Origin: Acidobacteriaceae bacterium UBA1307
Lineage (GTDB): Bacteria > Acidobacteriota > Terriglobia > Terriglobales > Acidobacteriaceae
DNA: 64,000 nucleotides
Assembly (NCBI GenBank): GCA_002307235.1
Contig: DBTV01000037.1
Coordinates: 15,699 to 79,698 of the forward strand
Reading direction: 5' to 3'
In this document: in pieces, positions 27,859 through 36,693 of the stretch
Layout of the letters: each line of letters begins with the position of its first letter
Position numbering within the stretch: the first letter of the stretch is position 1
Program-made: the position numbers and the translations under genes
The notes under the pieces: generated by a model
Seen by the model: only the letters and a program-made list of their open reading frames with translations
Told to the model about the DNA's origin: nothing
The model's database searches: none

Positions 27859-27938
27859 ATGCAGGAAAAAGGCTCATCGATTGATCTGGAGTGATCTTCG
27901 ATGAGCCTCAATAAGCTATAGAAAAATGAGCGTGTGAG

Positions 27939-29378
27939 TTATTCCCATTTCCCCGTCGTTAGATACTCGTGCATCGAGCGTGCGGCCTTGCGGCCCGCGC
28001 CCATGGCGAGGATCACGGTTGCGCCTCCGGTGACGATGTCGCCGCCGGCAAAGACGCCGCGCTTGGAGGTTCGCGCCGTTTCAGGGTCGGCCACAATGTA
28101 GTTGCGCTTGTTGGTTTCAAGGTCAGGCGTCGTGCTCTGAATCAGCGGATTGGCCGTGGTGCCGAGTCCGATGATGGCGACGCTGGCCGGTAGCACGTAC
28201 TCCGATCCTGCGACCGGAATGGGGCGACGGCGGCCGCTGGCATCGGGTTCGCCGAGTTCCATGCGGATGCATTTGGCGCCGGTCAGCCAGCCCTTTTCAT
28301 CGCCCACGAACTCCTCGGGATTGGTGAGCATGCAGAATGCGATGCCCTCTTCTTCTGCGTGATGCACCTCTTCGGCACGCGCCGGCATTTCTTCGCGCGA
28401 GCGGCGATAGACGAGCGTGGCGGTTTTGGCGCCGAGGCGCTTGGCGGTGCGCACGGCGTCCATGGCCGTGTTGCCGCCGCCGACCACGATGACATCTTTG
28501 CCGTGGCAATCGTAGATCGGTTCATCGTATTCGTCGGCCTTGTAGGCACGCATCAGGTTGATGCGCGTCAGAAACTCGTTGGCCGAGTAGACGCCGTTCA
28601 GGTGTTCGCCAGGAATGTGGAGAAACTGCGGCAGGCCCGCGCCTGTTGCGATGTAGACGGCATCGTAGTGCTCGTCGTTCATCAACTCGTCGATGGTGAC
28701 GCTCTTGCCGACGACGACGTTGGTCTCGAACTCGACGCCGATGCGACGCAGGTTTTCGATCTCCTGGCGCACGATGCTCTTGGGCAGACGGAACTCGGGA
28801 ATGCCGTAGACGAGCACGCCGCCCAACTCATGGAGTGCCTCGAAGACGCGCACGCGGTGGCCTTTTTGGATGAGGTCACCGGCGGCCGAAAGTGAGGACG
28901 GTCCGCTGCCGACGATGGCCACGCTCTTGCCCGTCGAGGGTGCGATGGTGGGCATGCCGATCTTGCCGCTTTCGCGCTCAAAGTCGGCGATGAAGCGCTC
29001 AAGATTGCCGATGGCCAGTGGCTGGCCCTTTTTGCCGAGCACGCAACCGCCCTCGCATTGCTTTTCCTGCGGGCAGACGCGGCCGGTGACGGCGGGCAGC
29101 GCATTGTCCTCGCGCATCTTTGATGCTGCGCCGAGATAATCCTCTGCGGCGATCAGCTCAACTACCTCGCGAATGTGCACGCCGACCGGGCAGCTCTGCA
29201 CGCAGAGTGGCTTGCCGCAGGCCAGGCAGCGCGTGGCCTCGTTGTGCGCCATCGCAGGGCTGAGACCGGAGTTGACCTCTTCAAAGTTATGACAGCGAAT
29301 GCTCGGATCGACCGCGGGCATTGCGATCCGCGTCAGATTCATGCGCTCCTTCAAGGAAAGCGAATTGGCATTAGACAT
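27939..29378 (-). CDS. Glutamate synthase small-subunit-type flavoprotein (GltA/NfnB-like)
   Basis: 479-residue FAD/NAD(P)-binding iron-sulfur oxidoreductase. N-terminal cysteine motifs CLACGKPLCVQSCPVGVHI and CPQEKQCEGGCVLG bind Fe-S clusters. An FAD dinucleotide fold (VAIVGSGPSSLSAAGDLI) and an NADPH fold (VIVVGGGNTAMDAVRTA) follow, with the conserved end GVFAGGDIVTGGATVILAMGAG. The stand-alone form next to an NfnA-like gene suggests either an NADPH-dependent glutamate synthase (GltA) or the large subunit of the bifurcating NADH:ferredoxin-NADP oxidoreductase NfnAB. Start ATG 29378 is inside the 3' end of the upstream gene (8-base overlap). Confidence 0.88.
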   Translation of the reverse strand: MSNANSLSLKERMNLTRIAMPAVDPSIRCHNFEEVNSGLSPAMAHNEATRCLACGKPLCVQSCPVGVHIREVVELIAAEDYLGAASKMREDNALPAVTGRVCPQEKQCEGGCVLGKKGQPLAIGNLERFIADFERESGKIGMPTIAPSTGKSVAIVGSGPSSLSAAGDLIQKGHRVRVFEALHELGGVLVYGIPEFRLPKSIVRQEIENLRRIGVEFETNVVVGKSVTIDELMNDEHYDAVYIATGAGLPQFLHIPGEHLNGVYSANEFLTRINLMRAYKADEYDEPIYDCHGKDVIVVGGGNTAMDAVRTAKRLGAKTATLVYRRSREEMPARAEEVHHAEEEGIAFCMLTNPEEFVGDEKGWLTGAKCIRMELGEPDASGRRRPIPVAGSEYVLPASVAIIGLGTTANPLIQSTTPDLETNKRNYIVADPETARTSKRGVFAGGDIVTGGATVILAMGAGRKAARSMHEYLTTGKWE

Positions 29379-30327
29379 AGTGCTTCTCCTCGAGGTCGAT
29401 TTGCGCGGCATCATTTGCGGTTGCGGCGATTTCGGAATGCAGCTTGGCGATCTCCTGCTCCTTGCGTGCCAGCTCGGCGCGAAGCTCGGCCAGTTCCTCG
29501 TCCTTGTGAGCCTTGAATTGCTCGAGCGAACGGCACTCCTTGTCGCGATACATGGCATTGCGCTGACGCAGCACATCGAAGTCCACCTGGGATGCGTCGA
29601 ACTCAGGTCCGTCCACACAGGCAAACTTGGTTTCGTTGCCGAGCACGACGCGACAGCCGCCGCACATGCCGGTGCCGTCGACCATGATCGAGTTCAGGCT
29701 GACCATGGTTTTGATGCCGAGCGGCCTGGTCAGATCGGCGACGGCGCGCATCATCGGCACGGGGCCGACGGCGAGCACGAAATCGATCTTGATGCCGGAC
29801 TGGATCAGCTCGGTGAGCTTTTTGGTGACCAGCCCCTGTTCGCCGAAGCTGCCATCGTCGGTCATGAAGTAAGCGTCGGTCGATGCCTCGCGGACCTCGT
29901 CCTCGAACAGCACCATCTCGCGGCTGCGTGCGCCTTCAATAAAGAAGACACGATTGCCGATCTGCTTGAGCGCATGCGCGGTGGGCAGAGCCATGGCCGT
30001 GCCCACGCTGCCGGCAAGGATGGCGACGGTGCCGAAGTTCTCGATTTCGGAGGGGCGACCGAGCGGGCCAACGATGTCGAGGATCGAGTCGCCGGTCTCA
30101 AGGCAATTCAATAGCGAGGTCGTTTTGCCGATCGACTGGGCGACGATGGTGATAGTGCCCGCCTCTGGATCCGAGGCCTTGATGGTCAGCGGAATGCGTT
30201 CGCCTTTTTCGTGCAGGCGCAAAATGACAAACTGGCCGGGGCGCTCTTTGCGCGCGATGCGCGGTGCCTCGACGACAAACTGTTTCATATTGAGGCCGAC
30301 AGTGCGTGCCTCGATGATCCTGTACAT
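29371..30327 (-). CDS. Sulfide/dihydroorotate-dehydrogenase-like FAD/NAD-binding subunit (NfnA-like)
   Basis: 318 residues. A ferredoxin-reductase-type FAD domain (PGQFVILRLHEKGERIPLTI) is followed by an NAD-binding domain (AGSVGTAMALPTAHALKQ; AVGPVPMMRAV). A [2Fe-2S] cysteine cluster (GTGMCGGCRVVLG...FACVDGPEFDA) comes next. This matches NfnA or the PyrK-like partner of GltA. Unusually, about 45 extra residues at the C-terminus form a charged coiled coil (EELAELRAELARKEQEIAKL). It forms an overlapping pair with the GltA-type gene, so the two act as one complex transferring electrons between NADH, NADPH and ferredoxin or glutamate. Confidence 0.85.
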   Translation of the reverse strand: MYRIIEARTVGLNMKQFVVEAPRIARKERPGQFVILRLHEKGERIPLTIKASDPEAGTITIVAQSIGKTTSLLNCLETGDSILDIVGPLGRPSEIENFGTVAILAGSVGTAMALPTAHALKQIGNRVFFIEGARSREMVLFEDEVREASTDAYFMTDDGSFGEQGLVTKKLTELIQSGIKIDFVLAVGPVPMMRAVADLTRPLGIKTMVSLNSIMVDGTGMCGGCRVVLGNETKFACVDGPEFDASQVDFDVLRQRNAMYRDKECRSLEQFKAHKDEELAELRAELARKEQEIAKLHSEIAATANDAAQIDLEEKHYV

Positions 30328-30591
30328 GAAGTCAGGTCTCCAGTGCGACAAAGATAGACGGACGACTCCGGCGCGGTTGGCAATGTGAAGAGGGAAGGGA
30401 CAGGCCGGAGTGCATGGTTTTGTTCGATCCCGGCCTCATTATTGTGGATGGCCTCTCATCTTGGTGGTGACTTGGATCACGAAAGCTGGACGTAGCGCAG
30501 GCAATGACTTTGTTTTTGCGCGGAGGATGAAGTTTTTTAGGGGTTCAAGGCAGAAAAGAGAGATTTTGTGGAAAACACCCCTCCAGAGGAT
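30328..30591. other. Intergenic region upstream of the tRNA, no gene supported
   Basis: About 260 bp between the divergent NfnA-like gene and the tRNA promoter. It should contain the leftward promoter of the oxidoreductase pair. I see no conserved element or convincing small gene. Confidence 0.35.
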
Positions 30592-30620
30592 TTGACGAAT
30601 GGCTCCTGAATCGACATAAT
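30592..30620 (+). promoter_or_regulatory. Sigma-70-type promoter of tRNA-Ala
   Basis: TTGACG, a 17-base spacer, then CATAAT, ending 48 bp before the tRNA. A textbook housekeeping promoter. Confidence 0.75.
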
Positions 30621-30668
30621 AAAGAAGTTGCTGGTGAGAACAACGCCGACAACGAACAAGTGAAAAGT

Positions 30669-30744
30669 GGGCCTGTGGCGCAGTTGGGAGCGCGCTTCCA
30701 TGGCATGGAAGAGGTCATCGGTTCGATCCCGATCAGGTCCACCA
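30669..30744 (+). tRNA. tRNA-Ala (anticodon GGC)
   Basis: 76-base cloverleaf. Acceptor GGGCCTG pairs with CAGGTCC (one G-U). The anticodon arm CTTCC-ATGGCAT-GGAAG has anticodon GGC. The T arm contains GGTTCGATCCC, and CCA is encoded in the gene. Its 3' end borders the integrase gene of the mobile element and is the probable attachment site (attL). Confidence 0.95.
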
Positions 30745-30815
30745 ATTATTTCAATAACTTACAGGGTTTGCGCTGAATTCTTAAAGGTCCCGAAAGGTCC
30801 ATTAAAAGAACGTCC

Positions 30816-32021
30816 TCACTTTGTATCGATTTTCTCCATCAACATCCCCGCCACCTTCGACTGAGCCTGACGTTTGGCCGACGAGATCGCCTGTGCATAC
30901 ACTTCCAGCGTCATTTTGATCGTCGCGTGCCGGAGCAGTTCCTGCACCACCTTGATGTCCTCGCCGTTCGCCTTGAGCAAAGTTGAAAAGGTGCGCCGGA
31001 AGGTATGCCATCCAACGTGCTTCAGAATCTTTGCCCGCGTGACAGCGGGACGGATGTGGCGCTTAAGGAGTGAATCGGGGCTGTAGGGCTGCTTACCCTT
31101 CATTCGCGTGCTGGCGAAGACCCAGTCCTCCGGCTGGTTATAAGCAGTCGCCCGTCGCCAAGTGAGCAATTCCTCTGCGATCCACGGATCGAGCGGAACC
31201 GGCTTGCGGGAGATTTCCGTCTTGCAGCGTCCTACCACCTGACGGTAGATGGACCGAGTGACAGAAAGCTCAAGCTGCTCGAAGTCCACGTCCAGCCACT
31301 TGATGGCCATCAGTTCGCTGCGGCGGAGTCCGGTGACCGAATCCAGCAGTACCATCACCCGATCCCGATGCGACAACTGATCGAAGAGCAACCGGAGTTC
31401 CCCGGCTTCGAGGATGTCTGGAGTCTGCATCCGCTTTGCGCTTTGCCGCACCAACGTGATCGGGTTGGTGCCTTGCGGCATCAACTCGTGGCGAATGGCG
31501 TGATTGAACAGAACGCTCATAATGGACCGGATCTTCGCTTTGCTCCCGCGCGCCAGATTCTCTTTACTCTTGCCGGCTCGTTTGAGATTGCGCAGCCACT
31601 TTTCAACCTGGGTGGTTCGCACCTTACGCAACTCGACGTCGCCCCATTTCGGTAGAACATAGGTATCGAGGATGTCCGAGTAAGTCGTCCGAGTGGCATA
31701 AGAACGGCCTTCCTCTTCGTCATCTTCCCTCTCGACAGGACCGAGTTCGCGCTGCTTAAAGTGGGTAATGAGAGCGCCCACCGTAATCGGCTGCCCGCCT
31801 GATTGCGGTTGCTCTTCGTTAATGGTGATGCGTAAAGCTTCCACGGCTTTCAGAGCGCTGGTCTCGGTCGGGTATTCTTTGACCGTTCCCAGCGTCTTCG
31901 TCCTGCGTACCCGCTTTCCGCTGGCATCGATGTCCCACCAGCGAAAGGCCCAGCAATCCGGCCCATGCTTCCGCTTCACGCGGTTTAACATTCCCTGTTG
32001 ATACCGTGTCCGTCGAAACAT
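30816..32021 (-). CDS. int: Tyrosine-type site-specific integrase
   Basis: 401-residue integrase. An arm-binding N-terminus and core-binding SAM-like domain (residues about 75-185) precede the catalytic domain. Catalytic residues are visible as Arg233 (TGLRRSEL), His339 and Arg342 (GWHTFRRTF), His365 (LLRHAT) and the nucleophile Tyr375 (TLEVYAQ). It reads toward the tRNA, with its stop 72 bp from the CCA end. Its ATG shares one base with the stop of the upstream HTH gene (TAATG), so the pair is translated together. Confidence 0.93.
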   Translation of the reverse strand: MFRRTRYQQGMLNRVKRKHGPDCWAFRWWDIDASGKRVRRTKTLGTVKEYPTETSALKAVEALRITINEEQPQSGGQPITVGALITHFKQRELGPVEREDDEEEGRSYATRTTYSDILDTYVLPKWGDVELRKVRTTQVEKWLRNLKRAGKSKENLARGSKAKIRSIMSVLFNHAIRHELMPQGTNPITLVRQSAKRMQTPDILEAGELRLLFDQLSHRDRVMVLLDSVTGLRRSELMAIKWLDVDFEQLELSVTRSIYRQVVGRCKTEISRKPVPLDPWIAEELLTWRRATAYNQPEDWVFASTRMKGKQPYSPDSLLKRHIRPAVTRAKILKHVGWHTFRRTFSTLLKANGEDIKVVQELLRHATIKMTLEVYAQAISSAKRQAQSKVAGMLMEKIDTK

Positions 32022-32305
32022 TATTTCCTCCTGTTTCGCACGGCACGGACCGCTGGCTCTGATGGTGCCATATTCTCGTCGCCGGTGTCCCGATTTTCCT
32101 GCATCATTTCTTGAACGAAGGACTCCAGGGCAGAGGCGCGGAACCGCCAGAGTTTGCCGAACTTCATCCCTGGAATTTCGCCTCTCCGCGCTCTCCGTTT
32201 CACGGTCTCAGGATGCACCCGCATGAGCTCCGCCGCCTGCTGGCTGTCCAGTAGCGGCTCAAATTCCTGATCGCCCTTCTTCTGGCCCATGCCCTCTTCT
32301 CGCAT
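32021..32305 (-). CDS. Excisionase-like helix-turn-helix protein
   Basis: 94-residue protein with an excisionase/MerR-type winged HTH: EPLLDSQQAAELMRVHPETVKRRARRGEIPGMKFGKLWRF. The basic C-terminus reads RAVRNRRK. Such proteins direct excision by, or control expression of, the adjacent integrase. ATG 32305 is preceded by GGGGAG; ATG 32290 is an alternative. Confidence 0.82.
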   Translation of the reverse strand: MREEGMGQKKGDQEFEPLLDSQQAAELMRVHPETVKRRARRGEIPGMKFGKLWRFRASALESFVQEMMQENRDTGDENMAPSEPAVRAVRNRRK

Positions 32306-32807
32306 TCATCTCCCCTGCCGGCACTGGATTCTCGCGGCAAGCGCCAAATGCGAGGAGCCGGAGCGCGGAAAGTCGCATCCGGTGGTGCCGATAGCCAGAA
32401 GATATGGTGATTTTGAGAGCGCGATTATTACTTTCTCGTACCGATCATTCCATCTGCGTCAATAATCCAGAACCACACTTTGCGGCAGACAAGACAGACC
32501 CGCCCACAACCCGAGCCATGGAAAATTGTGCGCCTGCGGTGTTCGCCGAGTGCATTGGCGGATTTAGGGTAAAGCGAGTATCACTTCAGGCGAAAAGGGC
32601 GTTTGCCGATACTAATGCTTTCCGCCCTACGCAACTAATTCTGATGCTTAGGCTTCAGGGTCGCTGGAGGGCGATTTGGGCGTTATGCGTCAAGTTTGAA
32701 TAGCGTGGCAGTCTCAGTCAAGCAGTTTAGCGCGGCTACAGACGCAATGGAAGAGACTCAGGCCAAGGTACGTTCCGGTAAACTCGATAGGAGAAGGGCG
32801 GTCGAAA
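32306..32807. other. Intergenic region, about 500 bp, left edge of the defence cargo
   Basis: Holds the leftward promoter of the HTH-int pair and the rightward promoter of the GHKL/HEPN pair. Open frames here (for example a 99-codon one from 32404) have no family features and are probably chance. A 46-codon frame from GTG 32705 overlaps the next gene start, but its ribosome site is weak. Confidence 0.35.
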
Positions 32808-35321
32808 GTGACGTTCAAATCGCAATTCTCAGCCTCGCAAGATAAGGCGCACAACCGTAACATCGCGACGAAAATCCATGAGGAAATGGCGAAACTCCGT
32901 GCCGTCGTGGATGCATCGCCCACGACACCACGGCGCTGGGTCTGGGAATTGATCCAGAACGCCAAGGACGTGAATATCGAGGGAAAGGTTCGCGTTCGCA
33001 TCGAAGCCGACCTGGGTGTCTCGGATGCGAACGTCACCTTCAAGCACAACGGCGGCGTATTCTCACCAGAGAATATCCGTTTCCTTATCGAGCAGGTATC
33101 GTCGAAGGACCGGACGCATGACAGCGGCGGGCGTCCCACGACGACGGGAAAGTTCGGCACGGGGTTTCTCACCACTCACCTCCTGTCCGAACGCGTCCTT
33201 GTCAGGGGTGTTGCGGAGGGACGAGGCTTCGCGCCCAGAAAGTTCAAGCTGTCGCTCGATCGCAGCGGCGCTGAGTTGCAAGACATCATCGACGCCGTAC
33301 AAGCTGCGAAAGACTCAATCCTAAACCTAGACGACCAACCGGAGTATACCGGATACGTCCCCGGAAAATTCAATACTGCCTTCCGCTATGAACTCGCAGA
33401 CAAGACTGGCAGGAAGGTTGCGAGCGCTGGTTTGGCAGACCTTGATGTCTGCCTACCCTATACGCTCGCGTTCGTGCGGGAGATCGAAAGCGTCGAGTAC
33501 CCGAACCGTTGGTTGAGCCTGCAAGATCCCGACAATGAACGGGTAAACGGCGAGGTACAAATTCTTTCCGTGATCACTGCGGACCCCAGAGGGGGCGCCG
33601 ATTCTGAGATTTCCTCGATCGCGGTACTGACCAGCGACCTGATAACAATTGCGATACCAGTTAAGCAGACAGCCGACGGTGTGCGCATCCTTCCGCTTGG
33701 TCCTGACGTGCCCCGATTGTTCTGCGATTTTCCGCTCCTCGGCAGCGAATCCTTTCCATTCCCGGTGATCATCAACAATCCTACGTTCAATCCGACCGAA
33801 CCACGGGACGGCGTGTTCCTCACCAAAACCGACCGCCCCTCCTCTCAGATTGACCACAACAAATGCATCATCGAGAAAGCGCTCGCGCTCTACCTCTCGC
33901 TGCTCGAATACGCGTCTGACAACGACTGGCAGCATCTCCATCTTCTCGCCGCCGTAAAGCCTGTTGCATCAGAGCTTGCGCGGCTTGATAAAATTTGGTA
34001 CAGAACCGCGATCCTCAAGCCGATGCTGGACACGCTCCTTCACACCAAAATCGTGCGAACAGCAGCGGGCAAACTGGCTCCGATTCATTCGCCTGGCGGT
34101 AACATCTGGTTTCCGGCCGGTACGACCGAAAAAATCCGACGTGCCATTTGGCGGTGTTGCAAGACGTGGATTCCAGAGCAGCTACCGGCGCAATCGGACG
34201 TAGAAGTCTGGTTTGACATCATTTGGCCCGAGTGCGACAAACTCACACTCGATCAGGTCTCCGCCTTCGTTGAGGAAGACGATACAATCGAAAAGCTGGC
34301 ATCGGAACTGCAGGAAAAAGAAGTCCACGAATGGCTCATGGAGTTCTACGCCACGTTGAAGCTCGACGAGTCCACCTACCAGGCGGTGATCAACAAACGC
34401 CGCATCTTTCCGAACCAGAACGGCACCTTCAAGCGGAAAGCCGACCTCTTCCGCGACGCCGGCGATATCGACCCCACGCTCATGGACATCCTCACGTTAT
34501 TGGGGACGGACCTGCGCGATCAGCTCCTCGATACGGGAATCTCAACAGACCTTGATGATCTCTCCAAGAGAGATGGAGCCTTCGTTGTCAAGGAAATCAC
34601 GGCGACGATCGAGAAAAACCTCAATGATCGGGCTGCCACGAAACTCTTTCGCCCCGCACTTGCCAAGCTGCTGCTGTGGTTTCGCGAAAACACGTCGCGC
34701 GCAAAGAAGCTCTTCCCGATGCTTTATGACCAAAAACACTTGCTCTATGACGACGAGCAAATCCTAAACAACATCGAGCGCGCCGAGGAATTAAACGAAC
34801 TCCTCGGCGAATACAACGTGAAGAGCGTTGATGAGCTTCGTGCCGTTATCGAGAAGCACACAGCGACTTCACAGCTCTTGCCCGTGACGCAGCAGATCAT
34901 CGCCAACCTAGGAATTACCTCCATAGAGGAATGGACGAAAGCGCTCGAAGACAAGGACTTGGCCGCTCTTTTCTCCCATCAGTCTACAACCACTCCCGAG
35001 ATGTTCGTTTTAGCGCAATCGTTGATCAAAAAAGCCAAGAAACGTGTCATCGCCCATCTTTTAGAACTTGACCAATACGACCTTACCGAGATCGACGAGA
35101 CGGCGCCCACAGTGCTCGCAGGAGTCAAGAAGAACGGCCGGGATGTGACCATCGTGGTGAGACCCGCGTATGATGGCACGGTGATCATCTACTACCGATC
35201 GGAACGCGACGTCCTGGATTTCGTAGACCACGAACTCTGGGTAGATACAGGCAAGGACGTCCAACGAATCACCTTCGGCCACATTCTGAAGAAAACCAAT
35301 ATTCGACGGTTCCCGATATAA
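32808..35321 (+). CDS. Large GHKL (HSP90/sacsin-like) ATPase, putative defence protein
   Basis: 837 residues. The first 200 or so form a GHKL ATP-binding fold: N-box VWELIQNAKD (Glu48, Asn51), a divergent G1 box FKHNGGVFS (about 78-86), and the G2 glycine lid GKFGTGFLTTHLL (114-126). The middle is a long helical region with no recognised catalytic domain. The C-terminus has a compact beta-rich domain ending TFGHILKKTNIRRFPI. GTG 32808 is the start, with AGGAGAAGG upstream. It is followed after 4 bp by an AlbA_2-HEPN gene, so the two form one operon. The role in anti-phage defence is inferred from neighbours, not shown. Confidence 0.75.
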   Translation: MTFKSQFSASQDKAHNRNIATKIHEEMAKLRAVVDASPTTPRRWVWELIQNAKDVNIEGKVRVRIEADLGVSDANVTFKHNGGVFSPENIRFLIEQVSSKDRTHDSGGRPTTTGKFGTGFLTTHLLSERVLVRGVAEGRGFAPRKFKLSLDRSGAELQDIIDAVQAAKDSILNLDDQPEYTGYVPGKFNTAFRYELADKTGRKVASAGLADLDVCLPYTLAFVREIESVEYPNRWLSLQDPDNERVNGEVQILSVITADPRGGADSEISSIAVLTSDLITIAIPVKQTADGVRILPLGPDVPRLFCDFPLLGSESFPFPVIINNPTFNPTEPRDGVFLTKTDRPSSQIDHNKCIIEKALALYLSLLEYASDNDWQHLHLLAAVKPVASELARLDKIWYRTAILKPMLDTLLHTKIVRTAAGKLAPIHSPGGNIWFPAGTTEKIRRAIWRCCKTWIPEQLPAQSDVEVWFDIIWPECDKLTLDQVSAFVEEDDTIEKLASELQEKEVHEWLMEFYATLKLDESTYQAVINKRRIFPNQNGTFKRKADLFRDAGDIDPTLMDILTLLGTDLRDQLLDTGISTDLDDLSKRDGAFVVKEITATIEKNLNDRAATKLFRPALAKLLLWFRENTSRAKKLFPMLYDQKHLLYDDEQILNNIERAEELNELLGEYNVKSVDELRAVIEKHTATSQLLPVTQQIIANLGITSIEEWTKALEDKDLAALFSHQSTTTPEMFVLAQSLIKKAKKRVIAHLLELDQYDLTEIDETAPTVLAGVKKNGRDVTIVVRPAYDGTVIIYYRSERDVLDFVDHELWVDTGKDVQRITFGHILKKTNIRRFPI

Positions 35322-35325
35322 CGCC

Positions 35326-36396
35326 ATGGACATCGCTCAAGACATCTTGGACCGCATTGGTCAACCTGAATCCGAGCAGCTGGAATACAAAGCGGTGCTG
35401 CCACCTGCTGCGACCGTAGCGCAATTGATGAGCTCATTCGCCAATGCAAAGGGAGGAGCCATCGTTCTCGGCGTCGTCGAGAACGGTAAAGAGGTCCTCA
35501 TTAACGGCCTCAGCGATGAATTCCGCGCGGTACAAATCACCCGCAAGGCAATCGATCTGCTCTCTCCATCTCCCACTGCGAAGTATGACTACATCGTTCA
35601 TCAGGGCAAGCGCCTCTTCGTCATCGACGTGCAGAAGTCGGACGTATCAGTCTCGCTTGCGGGCAAGAGTTATATCCGGACTGGTGACCGCACGATTCTC
35701 AGGCAGACAGTTCCTGATAAGGCCATCCGAAACACTGGTATTGCCCACCTATCGAAAACTTTCAAAGAGAGCCGCAAGTCTTGCACCGCCGCGAGAGCGA
35801 AGCTGTTGGACCATTACGAAAGCGTTCTCCTTGTCCTCGACGATCTCGGCGATCTCCTATATCCAAAATCGTCAAACCGCCCGACCGATAATGCTGAAGG
35901 CAAGATGCTGATGCGTATCCTCTTCTCCTCGTGCGCTGACACGTTTGAAATCTTCTTATCAGATCTGCTCTACGAAATCTACCTTGCGAAGCCCGAGACA
36001 CTCAAATCTAACGCGCAAGTGACTGTCAAGGAGGTCCTGGATTGCTCCGACATGCAAGAGTTCATCAGCCATCAAGCCAAGGAGAAACTAAGAAAGCTTA
36101 AACGCGGCAGCGTCAAAGGTTTCATCTCGGACAACAAACAGATAAAGTCACTGGATGTGTTCGATACAACGCGGCAAGGAGAGATCGAGAAAATCTTAGA
36201 GATTCGGCATCTCTACGCTCATCAGAATGGACTTGTTGACGAACACTTCCGGAAATACTTTCCTGCCGTAAACCTCAACGACGAATATCGGATGACTCTC
36301 GATGAGTTTTTGACGCGCTTCGAGTATCTTGCACAAGCCATCGACGCGGTAGATGAGGCCGCGCGTAACGACTACCAGTTGGCATCCTTTTCATGA
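35326..36396 (+). CDS. AlbA_2 (Schlafen-like) + HEPN domain protein, putative RNase effector
   Basis: 356 residues. The N-terminal domain (about 10-130) is an AlbA_2/Schlafen nucleic-acid-binding fold: EQLEYKAVLPPAA, FANAKGGAIVLGVVENG and SYIRTGDRTIL. The C-terminal part is all-helical and ends in a HEPN-like domain with the RNase signature R-x4-H at Arg294-His299 (EIRHLYAHQNGLVD). HEPN domains are frequent toxin or abortive-infection RNases. Operonic with the GHKL ATPase (4-bp gap), suggesting an ATPase sensor with an RNA-cleaving effector. Confidence 0.75.
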   Translation: MDIAQDILDRIGQPESEQLEYKAVLPPAATVAQLMSSFANAKGGAIVLGVVENGKEVLINGLSDEFRAVQITRKAIDLLSPSPTAKYDYIVHQGKRLFVIDVQKSDVSVSLAGKSYIRTGDRTILRQTVPDKAIRNTGIAHLSKTFKESRKSCTAARAKLLDHYESVLLVLDDLGDLLYPKSSNRPTDNAEGKMLMRILFSSCADTFEIFLSDLLYEIYLAKPETLKSNAQVTVKEVLDCSDMQEFISHQAKEKLRKLKRGSVKGFISDNKQIKSLDVFDTTRQGEIEKILEIRHLYAHQNGLVDEHFRKYFPAVNLNDEYRMTLDEFLTRFEYLAQAIDAVDEAARNDYQLASFS

Positions 36397-36399
36397 ATT

Positions 36400-36481
36400 G
36401 GATCGGTACCATAATGTCGCCATGGCGACGCGAATCCAGGACCTGGTTTTGTCATCAATGGTTCCCATAGGAACGGCGTTT
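36400..36481. repeat. Direct repeat, copy 1 (left border of Lamassu cassette)
   Basis: An approximately 80-bp element that matches 41375-41454 in the same orientation. Shared blocks in order: GGATCGGT, CATGGCGACGCGAAT, GTCATCA, TGGTTCCC and GGAACGGCGTTT. It is non-coding, immediately after the HEPN gene stop. A partial third copy (GGCGTTT...GTTCAT) may lie near 39829-39868. Confidence 0.65.
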
Positions 36482-36693
36482 CCCGGTACGAATCGTTCAT
36501 GGAATCGGTTTTCTTAGCACGCTAGTGAGTAAATGCGCAGCTGGAGGATTCGGCTTCCCCCACTCTTTCCACTTGTTTTCAATTACTTACCAAACATCCT
36601 CAAGCCCAAGGGACAATTTGCTGTGGGGATTTTGGGGAACTGCGTTACACTTTCTATTCATCAGCATTTATCGTTTCTCGACACCAAGGTGAA

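Noticed and set aside
32404..32703. 99-codon frame in the gap before the GHKL gene
   Set aside because: No family features, no convincing ribosome site, unusual composition; probably chance.
32705..32842. 46-codon frame (GTG start) overlapping the GHKL gene start
   Set aside because: Protein-like composition but no clear ribosome site and no neighbours to support it. Left unannotated as too weak.
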